A DNA stretch of 64,000 bases. Origin: Paralvinella palmiformis (taxonomy: Eukaryota > Annelida > Polychaeta > Terebellida > Alvinellidae). The stretch's first letter is position 1. The number at the start of each line of letters is the position of its first letter. The stretch is taken from assembly GCA_025642065.1 (NCBI GenBank), contig JAODUP010000045.1, positions 965,001 through 1,029,000 of the forward strand. Reading direction: 5' to 3'. Of the stretch, positions 13,050 to 25,679 are shown piece after piece. Made by a program: the position numbers and the translations under genes. The notes beneath the pieces are model-generated. The model did no database searches. It saw only the letters and a program-made list of their open reading frames with translations, and was not told the DNA's origin.

Positions 13050-14860
13050 CTTCTGTAGATATTTTGAACGGAAGCTGGAAGGCCGTCTGAAGGACAACCC
13101 AAAAGATTTATGAATACTACAAGTCCAAGCTAAAGAACTAAACAGACCTTGGTGACATACTGAAGTAAGGTGCATGGGAGCCTCACTAGTGATGATCGTG
13201 AAAGGCAGAAATTCTAAACACTTCTACTTCACTATAGTGTGTTCGATCGTCAGGGAAGACACATACACCATACCTATTATGAATGAGTGACAAGAAAGGT
13301 GTTACACCCAGAAATGTACTAATTACTCCTAATCTGGTTGAGAAGAAACTAAATAAGTTGAATGTTTCCAAGTCACCAAGCCCAGACGGATTCCATCCAT
13401 GGGTACTAAATTAAGGAACTGTCCAGCGCATTAAAGGTGCCTTTGCATATAATGTTCAGTAAGTCTATTATGTTTCTACCAGAAGCATGGAAGGATGCCC
13501 ACATAACACCGGTCCACAAGAAGGGATTAAAAAATCTCCCGATGAAATTTTAGACCATTAATAATTATATTAAGCCTAACATCAGTTATTGGTAAAATTA
13601 TGGAATCTATAATTAGAGACAAACTAGTCAACAATATGATTAATAACGATATATTCTGCGATGCTCAACATGGCTTTGTTCCGGGACGTTCATGTAAGAC
13701 TCAGCTACTCATCACACTTGAGCGGTGGAATGAGTTACTGGATGGTGGAGACCTAGCTGTGGGTGTCATTTACCTTGACTTTAGAAAAGCTTTCGACACT
13801 GTTCTTCATAGGAGATTAATTAAGAAACTTGGGGCATATGGCAGAAAAAGGCGGCCTCCTCACCTGGTTTGAGAAACTTCCTCTCAGGCAGACGGCAACG
13901 TGTAGTGGTGAATGGCAAGTTATCTACTTGGGCAGGAATCCTCAGCGCCATATACCACAATTGAGGCAGCGCACTTGGGCCAATTCTTTTCGTCATTTTT
14001 ATTAATGACCTACCTGATGATGTCACATGTACTGCAAAGATGTTTGCAGATGACACCAAGCTCTTCTAGGATATAAGTTCCCATGAGGACTGTCTACAAC
14101 TCCAAGATGACCTAAATCGGTTAGTGGACTGGTTCCAGAAATGACAGATTGGATTTAATGAGGCCAACTGCAGTGTTCTCCATCTAGGCTCAACAAACCC
14201 ATGTTGTGAGTACAGTGTGAGTACAGTATCACTGGAAGCAATAACCGGAGAGAAGGACTTAGGTGTCACCATTGACCGGGAATCTGAAATTCCAGATGCA
14301 TGTGTCCAAAGCGGTGAACAAAGTATCAAGAATGTTTGGACTTGTTAGAGTAACATTCACCTGCATCGTCGAGACGACACTCCTCAGGCTATTCACCACT
14401 ATGGTACACCCTCATTTGGAATATGGAAATGTGATCTGGTATCCAAGGTTCCGACGTGACAAGCTGGAAGTCGAAAAAATCCAGAAGAAAGCCACAGAGC
14501 TGATACCGAACTTGAGAAGTCTGCCATATAGAGAGAGATAGTTTAGAAGCCCTGAGACTCCCATCTTTGTGCTATCGGGTGTATAAGATCCTGAAGGATG
14601 TATAGACAGGCTGAAATCTAACCAATTCTTCTCGCTGACTGACCTATCAAAAACCAGAGGGCATAGCCTCAAGCTAATGAAGCGCCGCTCAAGATGAAGT
14701 TTGAGGCAAAATGTATTCAGTCAGAGAGTGACAAACGAGTGGAACGGGTTACCAGCGCCCGTAGTAGACAGTCCTATATTAAATACATTCAAGTCCTGAT
14801 TGGACAAACATATTGGATTAGGGAGCGTTACATTCTGCCGTGATCCATTTAATAAGAAAT
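13050..14860 (+). mobile_element. Decayed CR1/Jockey-like non-LTR retrotransposon (reverse transcriptase part)
   Basis: Reverse transcriptase ORF2 pieces are spread over all three plus frames. 13600-13870 carries the HGFVPGRSCKTQLL block and the VIYLDFRKAFDTVLH catalytic-region block. 13980-14060 encodes a degraded FADD-box region (MFADDTKL). 14263-14541 carries the C-terminal HPHLEYGNVIW block. 14720-14800 has a VTNEWNGLPAP block. Upstream 13060-13120 encodes a KLKD..K.FYEYYKSK stretch seen before the RT domain in this clade. Stops and frameshifts throughout show it is dead. No endonuclease domain is visible, so it is 5'-truncated. Confidence 0.85.
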
Positions 14861-15480
14861 ATCTTACATAGAAAACAAGACTTGACTGAAGTTTTTAACA
14901 GGCTATGCCATCACTGCTCCTTAGATCTGGTATCAAGGTATCATATTTTTATGTTAACGCAATATAAAATTATTTATAAAATACAGAATTATATATACCA
15001 ACTATTAATTTATAATATTTTCAAAATTGGCATTATCGCATTAATAAAATATGTCAGTGAATTGTAAATGAACGTAATTATGAGAGTTACGATTGTTAAA
15101 TACAGTACCCATTTGTTGTTCACATATTTAATTTTAGGATTTCCCCACCACCCCTGCCCATTTAATGTTCATTTAGACGAACCATTGTCCCCCGAAAAAC
15201 AATCAACTTGATCTATTATTATATATACGTATAGCTGTAGTTTCACAGCAAATGAAATTTAATAATAACTACCAGGATACGCGGTGTTACCCGGAAAATA
15301 AAGGATTCGGTTGGTGACCATTATGGTAGAAAAATGCCATTGTAATTGTGTTTAAATATCTTTTATCAAACACATTTATTTTCTTTGTTATATAATATAA
15401 GATTCAAAATTAACTTGACTTCTGGCCAAAAAATAGACAAACAATCCTCATCTATAAAGGCTTCATGATAAAGAATTATC
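14861..15480. other. Non-coding, nothing recognised
   Basis: AT-rich sequence after the LINE with no coding or repeat signal I can name. Confidence 0.4.
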
Positions 15481-15484
15481 CTTT

Positions 15485-16150
15485 TTTTTCCATCTGTAGT
15501 ATTAAAATAAAACGTGTTTAGGTTTTGGAGAAGTGAACATTCAACATAGAGCTGTCGAAGAGAGAAGCAAGCCTAGCTCCTCCTGGCAACTGGAGTCGAC
15601 CTAACTTTAATGGCTAACTCTGGGACTTAATTGTTAATGGGCCTAGAAACGGTTAGAAATGTGGAAAATTGGAGTCTCTTGAACAGAACTGGCACATATC
15701 AGTGGAAATGATCCGAATCCTTAAAATGACCAAGTCTTCTCCCTTGTTACGTCCAGACAGTATTTAATTGTAGCTTCACTGACAAGCCAGATTTTTTTCA
15801 TTGCACAGGGATGGTGGACAAAGGTTATGAAGGAACATGATCGGTTTTCCAACTTTCAGACAATGCGTTGGGTATCTTGTAAGTTCCAGTGAATTTACGA
15901 ACTCTGTTGGATATTTGATCACTTGAGTCTGATCAATAACCGTATCAAATGATTCAACGCTGGTTCCGAACTCGGTTGTTTAATAGTGGTTCAGTGGATC
16001 TGCGGCTTCCATACAAAGGGGATTTTTTGGCAATTCTGGTCTCATTTTGTCTTCCTTCCTATAACTTCAGATGACATTGGAGGTGAAATACAATGTACTC
16101 ATGTCATACACCATCAACGGGTATTCATACCTAACCTAGCGACTTGGACA
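15485..16150 (-). mobile_element. Helitron-type (Pif1-like) helicase remnant
   Basis: Translated on the minus strand, this matches the C-terminal helicase region of Helitron/Pif1-like proteins in order: VIDQTQVIKYPTEFVNSLEL (about 15925-15870), then CLKVGKPIMFLHNLCPPSLC, then GRNKGEDLVILRI and ISTDM (about 15755-15705), then a weak LTIKSQS and a LGRLQLPGGARLASLFDSS block near 15590, corresponding to the family's TINKSQGQS and CFSHGQLYVACSR regions. Several stops and frameshifts interrupt it. Only the last part of the helicase is present and no Rep domain was found. Confidence 0.65.
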
Positions 16151-16960
16151 ATTCTAGAGCGTTAACTTATTGGTTTGAATCAATAACAGACCGATAATCA
16201 AACAGAAAGACAGACAAATAGACAGACATAAATGCATAAACATGTATTTTATGTGATATATAGCTACCTTAATTGAAGTTTGATTGAAATAATTTGTGAC
16301 CCACACAGCTATAGGGCAATTGAATATTCATTAACCATGTTGGTATAATACAAACCGTTTCAGACAATGAACACCCTGTTATTCTATGCGAATAATTAAG
16401 AGATTTGTATTGATCCTAACATATTTTCGATAATAATATTTTCGTTATTATAATTATATAGTAAGTATTTCGAGTTTATTTTCAAAATATCTAACCTGTA
16501 TTGTGACAGCCATTGCATCGCACCTTCGAGCGTGTCCAATGGTAAAATTTAAGTTTTCCCGACAAATAATCCTATCAAGAAACAAGAAACTGTCATGTTT
16601 AACATAATGGATATTCCATGAAACTGCTAGAAAAACTTTAAATCGGTATGATCTTGTAAATAAAAAATCATAAATTTACAAACGAATACACTTGCTGTTC
16701 CACCCGCAAAATGCAGCCGATTTTGAGTTCAGGCACTATGCATGCGTCTTTAAAATCGTCTGTTACAAATTGTTAGCCGACAATTCTTGGACTATTACCT
16801 GCATACTTGTCAACCTCCCAGAAATAAAACAGTAGTTCAGGATACGTAAAATCACGAATGTCAATAAAGTCATAAGTTCACCGAAAACAGGACTACGAAT
16901 CGATTATTGGTGACCACTATTATTGATTGATTCCATATTTATTAACATGTATTGTTAGAA
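16151..16960. other. Non-coding, nothing recognised
   Basis: AT-rich sequence with a short imperfect GACA-type repeat near 16200-16230. No coding signal. Confidence 0.35.
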
Positions 16961-16969
16961 TCAGATATT

Positions 16970-17400
16970 CACATTGATAGCACATTGTTGTGCAGACAGT
17001 ATGTAGGTTCAGCCATGACGTGTTACTGGTGCTATATGTCGTACTCGTGTGTGACACGCTTTGCTAGATACACCATCTCCTCTGATACAGAAGCCATATT
17101 TAAGCTGGTCAACAAGAAAAGCAAAGCGTTCAGCCAGATGAACAATTATGGCATACGTGAGTTTGTCGTGCTTGGTTGGGTCGTTCCAGCACAATCAATC
17201 ATTTATCACTTTGTCGTCGCATGGGAAACTCTTCAGCACTTTCCGCACAACAGCACAGTAGAATTTGCGAAATGCTAAAACAAAACGCCGTCTGGAAGCC
17301 TAACTTTCACTAAGTCGGTGAAGTGGTCGGCTACATACGGCGAGAGGTGATGCTCGGCCACAAACTGTGCAGAGTACTTCCGACTTCGTGCCGGCGGAGA
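16970..17400 (-). pseudogene. Degenerate hAT-like transposon protein fragment
   Basis: Minus-strand frames give coding-like pieces separated by a frameshift and stops: FVAEHHLSPYVADHFTDLVK (about 17370-17310), then FYCAVVRKVLKSFPCDDK (about 17262-17209), then a block with HDKLTYAIIVHLAERFAF. From memory these resemble the conserved blocks of uncharacterised BED-zinc-finger/hAT-related proteins that are abundant in invertebrate genomes. The GC content is visibly higher than in neighbouring DNA. Family assignment is tentative. Confidence 0.4.
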
Positions 17401-18270
17401 ACGAGTGCTGTTTCACAGCGAAGAGCGACATCATTAGTGTGTGTGTGTTTTCGCCCTGGCCTCATTTGTTTTGCGTAGTGCGGTGGGTAGGTGCATATTT
17501 ACACCACATATGCCAAATGCAGCTACTTCTACATCGCAACCACACGCGGTACGGTGAGTTCCGTTTTCTGTCACTTTACCGGTGGAGACAAACGCTGGTT
17601 ATTGTCCTTCAAAAGAAATGTCTGTAGATATCTTTCGAAACATCTTGCTAGTTCATATTAAAAATACAAAATGATGGCATAAATCTCGCCGGAAGGCTCG
17701 TGCGGTGTCGTATAGTCTTCCGCACAGTTGAACAACGTGATGCTAGGGAAGGAGAAGTTCGATAATTGATGCTATTGTCGCAAGACTTGCGCGTAGCATG
17801 CATATCTGGTACGCCGGCAAATCGATACGCATTTACCACAGTGTTTCGCAAATAAAAATAAAATAGCAGTCAAACGCTTAGAAAAAGTATGTCTTTCAAC
17901 TACATTCTCGTAATTTTATTAAGGAAACCTTAATGACTACGGCCAAACTGTAGTATCAGTTAATTCCCCATTTTCAGTCCATCCCAATAATCGGCCTATG
18001 CGCATTTGGGTCAAGTTCGGCCTGTTTGTAAACACAGACGCATGCCACGAACAATGGACGCAATACAAATTAATCAGTAAAACAAAATATCCACTCAGTT
18101 CCAATGTCATAACTTGGTGCTGAAGCAAACTGCACTAAAATTTGTTGATGAATTTTCTATTTTACCTTGACTATGAGATTGCCCAAAGCCCCTGTACTAG
18201 GTGCGCCAGTGAACTTGATTTTAGAGGATATTGGCGCTAAAACAAGTTTGTAATTAATAATATTATCATT
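17401..18270. other. GC-richer non-coding stretch, unassigned
   Basis: Sequence at 17401-17850 has more CG dinucleotides than its surroundings and may belong to the same decayed element as the hAT-like piece next to it. I recognise no protein in any frame. Confidence 0.25.
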
Positions 18271-18273
18271 AAA

Positions 18274-18471
18274 TTGAAACAAGCGGCTTATCCTACATAT
18301 ACGTATGATAGAGTGAAGTATATAATACACATAACAAATTATTTAAAAAAAATTAGAAATTTCGAAGAACGTATTTCCAGTATGATCCATACACAAGGTG
18401 AGTGGCTAGAACAAATAACTAGATCCCTCACTACTCAGAGGCCTGGAGTAGAACATAAAGACGTAAAATAA
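18274..18471 (+). other. Short open frame, unassigned (65 codons)
   Basis: An open frame starting from ATG, with a charged helical composition and the ending GEWLEQITRSLTTQRPGVEH. It looks more protein-like than the surrounding AT-rich DNA but matches no family I recognise. It could be a decayed transposon or exon fragment. Confidence 0.15.
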
Positions 18472-18657
18472 ATAAATATCCTGAAGGTGGTTATACTAGT
18501 TCTTTTCGTGTCCTGATCGGGCCATTAAGGGCCGTTACTTTGCTATCTTAATAATTTATCAGTTTGTTCATTTTCCTTGTTAGGTCACGTGGCAGTGTTT
18601 GACGGAATCCACGTCGTGCAATTTGCATGCATTCCTGTCCAAATGTTTAGTGAGAAC

Positions 18658-18867
18658 ACACACACACACAGACAGACAGACACACATACGCGCGTGTGGG
18701 CAGTTGAACCAATGATGAAATAATCCTGTTCAATCCAGATATAGATAAAATAAAATCCAAAAATTGACGGTCATTTGACAAGGTTAGTTTGAAGTCAAAA
18801 GACGGACATAAATCTCTATCATCTAAATATTTTGTTATCTTAACTACATTTCTAAAGGTGGTCAAGC

Positions 18868-18958
<91 letters not shown>

Positions 18959-18960
18959 CA
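18658..18960. repeat. (CA)n/(GACA)n and (AAT)n microsatellites
   Basis: A CA/GACA tract at 18658-18690 and an (AAT/ATA)n tract of roughly 85 bp at 18869-18954. The AAT tract gives artificial poly-Asn and poly-Leu open frames on the two strands. Confidence 0.9.
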
Positions 18961-19729
18961 AAAAAATAATAATATAATAATGCATAATGTTCTTGTATCT
19001 TGAAAGGTTCCACAAGCCAGTGGGGTATGTCACGTGGTGATGGTTTAATCAGGTGTTTTTACAACAACATTTTACATATCTTAGAGCAACTGCGTCAATA
19101 TGTATACATGATCCATGTTCTTGTGACCATGTGTCAGTAATCATATGCTTGTTTTCGGCCGAGCATGCTCTGCTGATATATAAAAAGACCAAAAATATGT
19201 GTCCAAAGATCGAGATAAAGCCAATACGTAGTTTACAAAATTTGGGTTACTTAATTGTTGTTGCAAAGGGTACTCACCCACAACTATAATGCTATCATTT
19301 AATTTGTTAACGAATAAATAAAATGTATTTTAAAAAAATGAAACAAAAGTGGATAAAAAGGTGCAATATTTTTTTGCAAATAAATTATACATGCATATTT
19401 TTTTTTTTGAAATTACAGTGTATATACTACTGTCAGTATACAGCAGATACCAAAGATAAAAACAGAATGCTTATAATTTATTTTTAAATAATTTTTTTTA
19501 ATTTTAAATAAATGATAAATATATTTAAATAGTTTACTTGTAATGCACACACTTACACATTAACAGATAGTTCAACGGTACAAAAGTATATTGCATGCAG
19601 TCCACTCTATTAAGAATAATTGTTTGTGTTGATTAGATGATTGTGTTAATCTGTCAATAATTGTTTTTACATCCAATGCATCTAAAATTCTCCTTCAATG
19701 GATATAAAAATATATGATTCCAAATTCTA

Positions 19730-20400
19730 CCTAAGACATCGATTTTCTTAACTTTGTCTTCCTTGACCATCTGGTCTCACAAATTAGCTTCAGTCGTTGC
19801 ATTTTTTCTTGTCCTATCCATAAAGTAATTCTCTTGAATGATGCTTTCACAAAGTTGCTAAATTATCATCAAATTCAAGACATGGACAGAGCACCATGCA
19901 TATATGAACATATGTCGAACAGCCACATCACCAATTTTTTACTTATAAAGGATTAATCATTATAATAGGCCTCGGTAGCTTGTAGGGCGAACTGAACTAT
20001 CAGATAAATATGTTTGCGCTAATTTTAAGATGCTGTAATATTTCATTCAATAGATCAAAAAGTCCCTGCATGTCCTGTACTATCATTATTTGGAAAAACT
20101 GAAAGTAGTCGCTCGCAGATAACAACTTTAATCACATACCAAATAATAATGCTAGACTGATCGATGGATGAATTATCTTGTATTGCATCAATTTTAATAG
20201 AGTATATTCGACTTGAAAAACTTCATGAGTAATTCTTTCTTTTATCATATTTTTCATAATTTGAATTAACATGTTGATAGTTGATTTACTCAAGTATTTA
20301 TAACAAGTCCACCAGGGCCTTTACTTTGAGCCTTTCTAATAGTTTAATTCTTTGTCTAGAATTGCTTTGCACTACAGAAACATGAGCTGCCATAATGTGA
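19730..20400 (-). mobile_element. Decayed hAT-family transposase fragment
   Basis: The minus strand encodes LKLICETRWSRK (about 19800-19764) preceded by an NFVKASFKRITLWIGQEK-like stretch. The LCETRW block is a hallmark of hAT transposases of the P52rIPK/ZMYM-like group. Upstream on the minus strand (to about 20400) is coding-like composition broken by many stops. No catalytic residues can be confirmed and the boundaries are approximate. Confidence 0.35.
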
Positions 20401-20569
20401 CGTCATATTTTGCCACCAACTGCAATGTATCTAAAAAAATTACATGATTCAAAGAACCTCGTTTTCCAGACTGTAAGCGATTCATTTCTGTAACCTGGAA
20501 AAGGAAGTGCTAATTTATTGTCTAACATATTTTTGATGTCTATGATCCTCGTGACATTATTTTGCTTCA

Positions 20570-20572
<3 letters not shown>

Positions 20573-20637
<65 letters not shown>
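20573..20637. repeat. (TA)n microsatellite, about 65 bp
   Basis: The longest pure TA run in the window, about 230 bp upstream of the FIBP start codon. A (CA)n tract follows at 20738-20757. Confidence 0.92.
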
Positions 20638-20641
<4 letters not shown>

Positions 20642-20844
20642 CATGTGTAAAAATGGAATAAAATTATCTAACTATTTTTAATATTTCTGTCTATCACACA
20701 CGCACACAGAGCGAGTGAGGGACGAGCGCGCGCGAACACACACACACACACACACACGAGCACACACGTTCATACTATGTCGGTGTTTAGTAAAGTCAGC
20801 CACCTTACGGCTTCTTTTCGAACTATATTTGACAGCTAGATATA

Positions 20845-20868
20845 ATGTGTGAATGCTGTCATGCTTAA
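20845..20868 (+). promoter_or_regulatory. uORF of 7 codons whose stop overlaps the FIBP start (TAATG)
   Basis: An ATG at 20845 opens a 7-codon frame (MCECCHA) ending at TAA 20866-20868. The last A of this stop is the first base of the FIBP ATG. A second upstream ATG at 20861 opens a frame that runs past the FIBP start to TGA at 20879-20881. If transcribed, both would affect initiation at the main start, by reinitiation or repression. The transcription start is unknown. Confidence 0.5.
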
Positions 20869-23800
20869 TGGCATTTGTTGATATATTTGTAGGCAATGGT
20901 ACATTTGTTGACAGAGAAGTGTATCAATTATGGTTGGGCGGCTATTCAGGTACTTGTGATAAAATACTTGTTTTAAATGTTCAAATCGAATTAATGAATT
21001 GATGGCGTATTGGCGATAATAGAGTATTTTCTAGATCTAAACTATAGTCTAGTCTATAGGGGAGAGGTGGGGAGGTTCGACCAGGCGGGGAGAATCGACC
21101 ACAACATTAAAACCCTATTCTTTATTTATTACACTTAATAAGTTTTAGGTTGTGACATAATATATCACTGACTAATTGTTTTATGTTTACTTTGAAACAA
21201 TTTGCAACAAAATAAAACAATACACTATCAAAAAATAATTAGAGACTGAAAGCGGGGGTGTGAAAATTCGAACTTTTGCCACTAGGTGTGAACATTTCAA
21301 AAGTTTGTAAGCAACATTCACGCCATTCAGTTTGTGTTAGATTTTCACAGGTGTTTGATCTTCATTAGTCCTCTGTGTGGTATCCTTTCAAACAAAATGT
21401 ATGTAGAAATAAAATGTACCTTTTATGTAAGCTTAGGTCAATAAATTTATAAATAACAAGGGAAACAAAAGTTTTGTCGATTCGCTCTTTGCAGACAATA
21501 ATTTCTGTGTCACTATCCTAAATGGATCAGATAAAGATCATGTGACATATTTCTAATTTACATAAACTGTTAGTACAACCATTTTCTCCGGGTACAGCCT
21601 TCTGAATCATGTGATGATTATGTGACGTTTTATAGCCTAATTTACGTCAGACGCAAAGCCCAGTATTGTGGTAAACTTTTCTCTGACTTGTTGTTAGTTA
21701 GCTACACATAATTTAGTGTTTTTCTTTGTACAAATGAAATAGTAATATTATGATATGCTATAAATATGTGTCTTCATTTATTGCAAACAAATTAATAAAA
21801 TTGTGGACTAGCTGAAATGAAGAATTATCAGTTTTATGAAATGATGAAGGGTGGTCTAGTTGGTAGTGCGTTGGACCACATATCACTCCCACCCATGTTC
21901 TAATCTTGGCGTGGGCATATCTGAAGGGTGTTTCAACTTCGACTTTGCTTCATAACCTTCAGAAGTTGCTCTGCCTATTTAGCCTACCAAGTGCACAAAG
22001 GTGGCTGTAAAACATCAATCATCATCATCGATGTACCATGTTAAATGACATTATAGATATATAATCAAATTTACGTCTTTTGTAAATCCATGAATTTATA
22101 AAGTATTATATATATATATATATATATGCTGATATGTGAATCATGAAAAGAAACAAAAAGTGAATACTGAAAGATTAAGAAAAATAAGAAACAGCAAATT
22201 TTAGTTCAAAACATAGCAAACAAAATTGGTCAATTATCCCTGCCACGTGTGGTAGATCCGCCTGCGCTGTGGTTGAACCTCCCCTCCCGCCACTTTGCTT
22301 ATGTAAATAACGTTTACGACATTGAATTGGGTCACAAATCACATGATCATTGCATTATTAGGAACATTAAGCATTAAGGGCCCACCAGAAAAGTACTTCT
22401 TGTCGATTGCTGTATCACATATACTAAAATCAAACCACTGAAGCATAAGGTGGTCGAACCTCCCCACCTCTCCCCTATGTAAAGACTAGAATCTAATCCC
22501 GATAATCAAATAAATCTGATGATCATAATTTTTTTATAAATAATTACAAAACTTCTTTTAAAAGCAAAAATAATCCTAAAAGAAAAATAATAAGAAACAA
22601 AATTTTGGAAAAACACCTAGAAAACAGGGGTTGGCGATACTCATAGTCCGGGTACCAATGATAAATGATGACAATGGGTGGTGTATAATGTTTCAAGTCA
22701 CCATGAGTCCTACGGTGAGCTAGCATCAAACTTAGGCCAATCAATGGCATGATTAAAAGAGCAAATATCAATTGTTTGATAGTTAATTGTTGGTGACATT
22801 TCTCAAAAGCATATTCAATATAATACAGTGCTGCAATTGTAATTTTTGGACAAATAGAAGTATGTGTGTATTCTGACAAATGTCTACTCTAAATTATTAT
22901 GTTCGTGCGGAAGTTGTATGAGCCTGTGTTATCATTATCCTGTCATATTGTTTTAACGATATAAAATAAATTGATTGATAGTTAATTGTTGGTAACATTT
23001 GTCAAAAGCATATATTCAATATAATACAGTGCTACATTTCACACAGCTACATGTACTTATTCCATATCAGTCTTACACTGCAAGTAAACAACTACCAAGC
23101 TGTTAATATATATACACATACACACACACAAATATTAATTAATTAATTAAAATATCTTTTTCCGGGACTGAGTTGTCCAAGACAGCTCAGCCCCGGGCCA
23201 AGTTGTCCAGGCACCAGTCAAACATTGTTATTGACCAGTTTACAAAATTGCACATGCCTTTAATTCCTAATGTCAGAGGAGAGAAGGTTCTAACAGAAAG
23301 TGAATCATATATTGTTACAGTACGATACGTAGACTAGTCATAGAAGACTATAGGAACATCGATAGTAGATGATACAGACGCCTCCAATCTTATGTACTCG
23401 TGTAGTCTAGAAGAAATGCAAGAATCTGTTATATGTTATCATTATGATTATCATTATGATAGTGTAACATGTTTTATTACTACAGTAGCACAAATCCCAC
23501 AGTGTATGAGATATTGACAAATATCATTAATTCAGTTTAAAGGTTTATATTTGTTTTCAAAATAAATGTACTTCATAATAGCGTACATTTGTTGCTAGTG
23601 AGTAGTCTAAAATGCTATAAACATGATAACTTCACACATGCACATACAACCTAACATTTTTAAATACAAATGACAAACTGTCCTCACAAATGACAAACCG
23701 TAATATTATTTTCAATGAAATATGAATGACAAATCATAATATTAGTTTAAATAGGCTGTAGCAGTCCCACCAATGAAACATGAAGCAGACCATGTAAATA

Positions 23801-25645
23801 TACTGCACACACACATTAATATATCACTTATTCTCTACACACTCACAAAAAGATTGTGTGACAATAAAAGTTATTTTTTGTTAATTGATGAATGTATTTT
23901 TACAAAATAATCAGTTAAAATAAATGCAATAATAAAAATCAAATTAGACAAAACATTTAACAAACATAATAAAAAAATATAAATGTTTGATTTTTTTGCA
24001 GTGATTTAAGTCGAACAGTATGTTGGGGGTGGATAAAGCATTTAAATTGTGGGACATGTATATCCTTTTAGGAAAGCAATTAAATTTAGTAATTGTAAGA
24101 ACAAAATCTGCACCTATCATATAAAAGAAAATGTTTATAATAATAGTGGCCGAAATGGCAGTTTTTTTACGTGGCTGGCAACCTCAAATGAAGGAGATGC
24201 AAATGGTCTGTAATTTACCGCTTCCCACGGAATCTAATTCTAAATAAATTTAGAATAAAGGGCATATTCGTTGGAGAAAACCTTGCCAGTTGCCTGGCTG
24301 GATGAAAAACTCCTCCACAGTGCCACAGCTGAGGCGCGACCTCCTGCACAGAATGACCATAGCCATAGGTAAATAGTCTCATGCTCTATCTATGTGGCCA
24401 AAGAGGCGGTTTATACATATTTGGAAGGCAAGGTAGTTGTTCAAGAATCAGATCACTTCATAATTAAGCAAGATTAATTTGGTCATATATGTGTTATCAA
24501 TGCAGAAGGCAGTTTACTTTTGACCACTACCACCTTGGTTTAAAAAATGGCAAATAATTATTCAGATTTTATGCCATATCTAAGTAATAAAATAATTCCA
24601 TTGGTCAAAGAGAGTCTGGTAAGGGAGTGACTCATAGAAACAACTACTTGATTGGAAGCCGCAAAATGTATGCCCACTCTTATTAATTTTATTTCAAGAT
24701 ATAGATTCCCCATTTATGGATTTAGAGCAGGTAATGTTTGGGATGGGGAATTTTGAACTAACTTTTCATTAAAATTAATTGTGGGCAGGGAAACTTTTGT
24801 TGGGAAGAGTAATAATGTATTAAAAGTTTTGAAATGTATTAAAAGATCATTTGAGGGGCACATCTTTTTCATAATTGTTCAAATAAAAAAGTGTGCATTT
24901 ATGTCATGCTGTTTGTATACTTATAAAATGATAATAATTGTGTATGATCCCTTATATTTTTGTAAGGGCGCCTCCATGGTCTAGCAGTAGCGTGTTGGAC
25001 CACAGATCACTATCACCATTGTTCGAATAGTGGCGTGGGCATATCTGAAGGTTGTTCCGTCTTTGACTTCGCCTCATTACCTTTGGATGTCGCTCGGCCC
25101 ATTTAGCCTACCAGGTGTATAAAAGTGGCCGTAAAACATCAATCATCATCATCATCTTATATTTTTGTTGAAAAGAATACATACTAGAATAGTTTTCGTT
25201 CCTTAAAACATATATGAATATGTTTTAATATTTACAAGTTTCAACATCTTATAATTATTAGCTGAGGATGCTGCTCATGTTTTACACAAACGTGGGATAT
25301 TACAACAGTATGGTGCTACTTTAGATATGTTACTGAGTGACATACAGGATCACTATCGGACATACACAATGATTGAGAGATACTTGAAGATTCCACACAG
25401 ATTAGATACACAACTGGCATTCCAGATTTCTCCTGATACACAAGTCATGATGATTGAAAGGTATATTTCAGGGTGTGTGGGTATCCAATATATTAAAATA
25501 TAGGATTTTCAATATTGACAAAATCGACTAAACTGAAAACAGTCATTCTGTTTATTTCAGTGAGTGGCAGTTATATTATATTAGTCCAGCTTGCTTGCAT
25601 AATGTCTGGAGTATGTTTGATTATAATCTTGTTTGGAATCCACTC

Positions 25646-25679
<34 letters not shown>

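Noticed and set aside
18789..18977. Poly-Asn and poly-Leu open frames on opposite strands
   Set aside because: They are translations of a long (AAT)n microsatellite, not genes.
22544..22879. 111-codon hydrophobic minus-strand frame in FIBP intron 1
   Set aside because: Composition follows AT-rich DNA, it overlaps a local direct repeat, has no family resemblance and no splice or poly(A) support.
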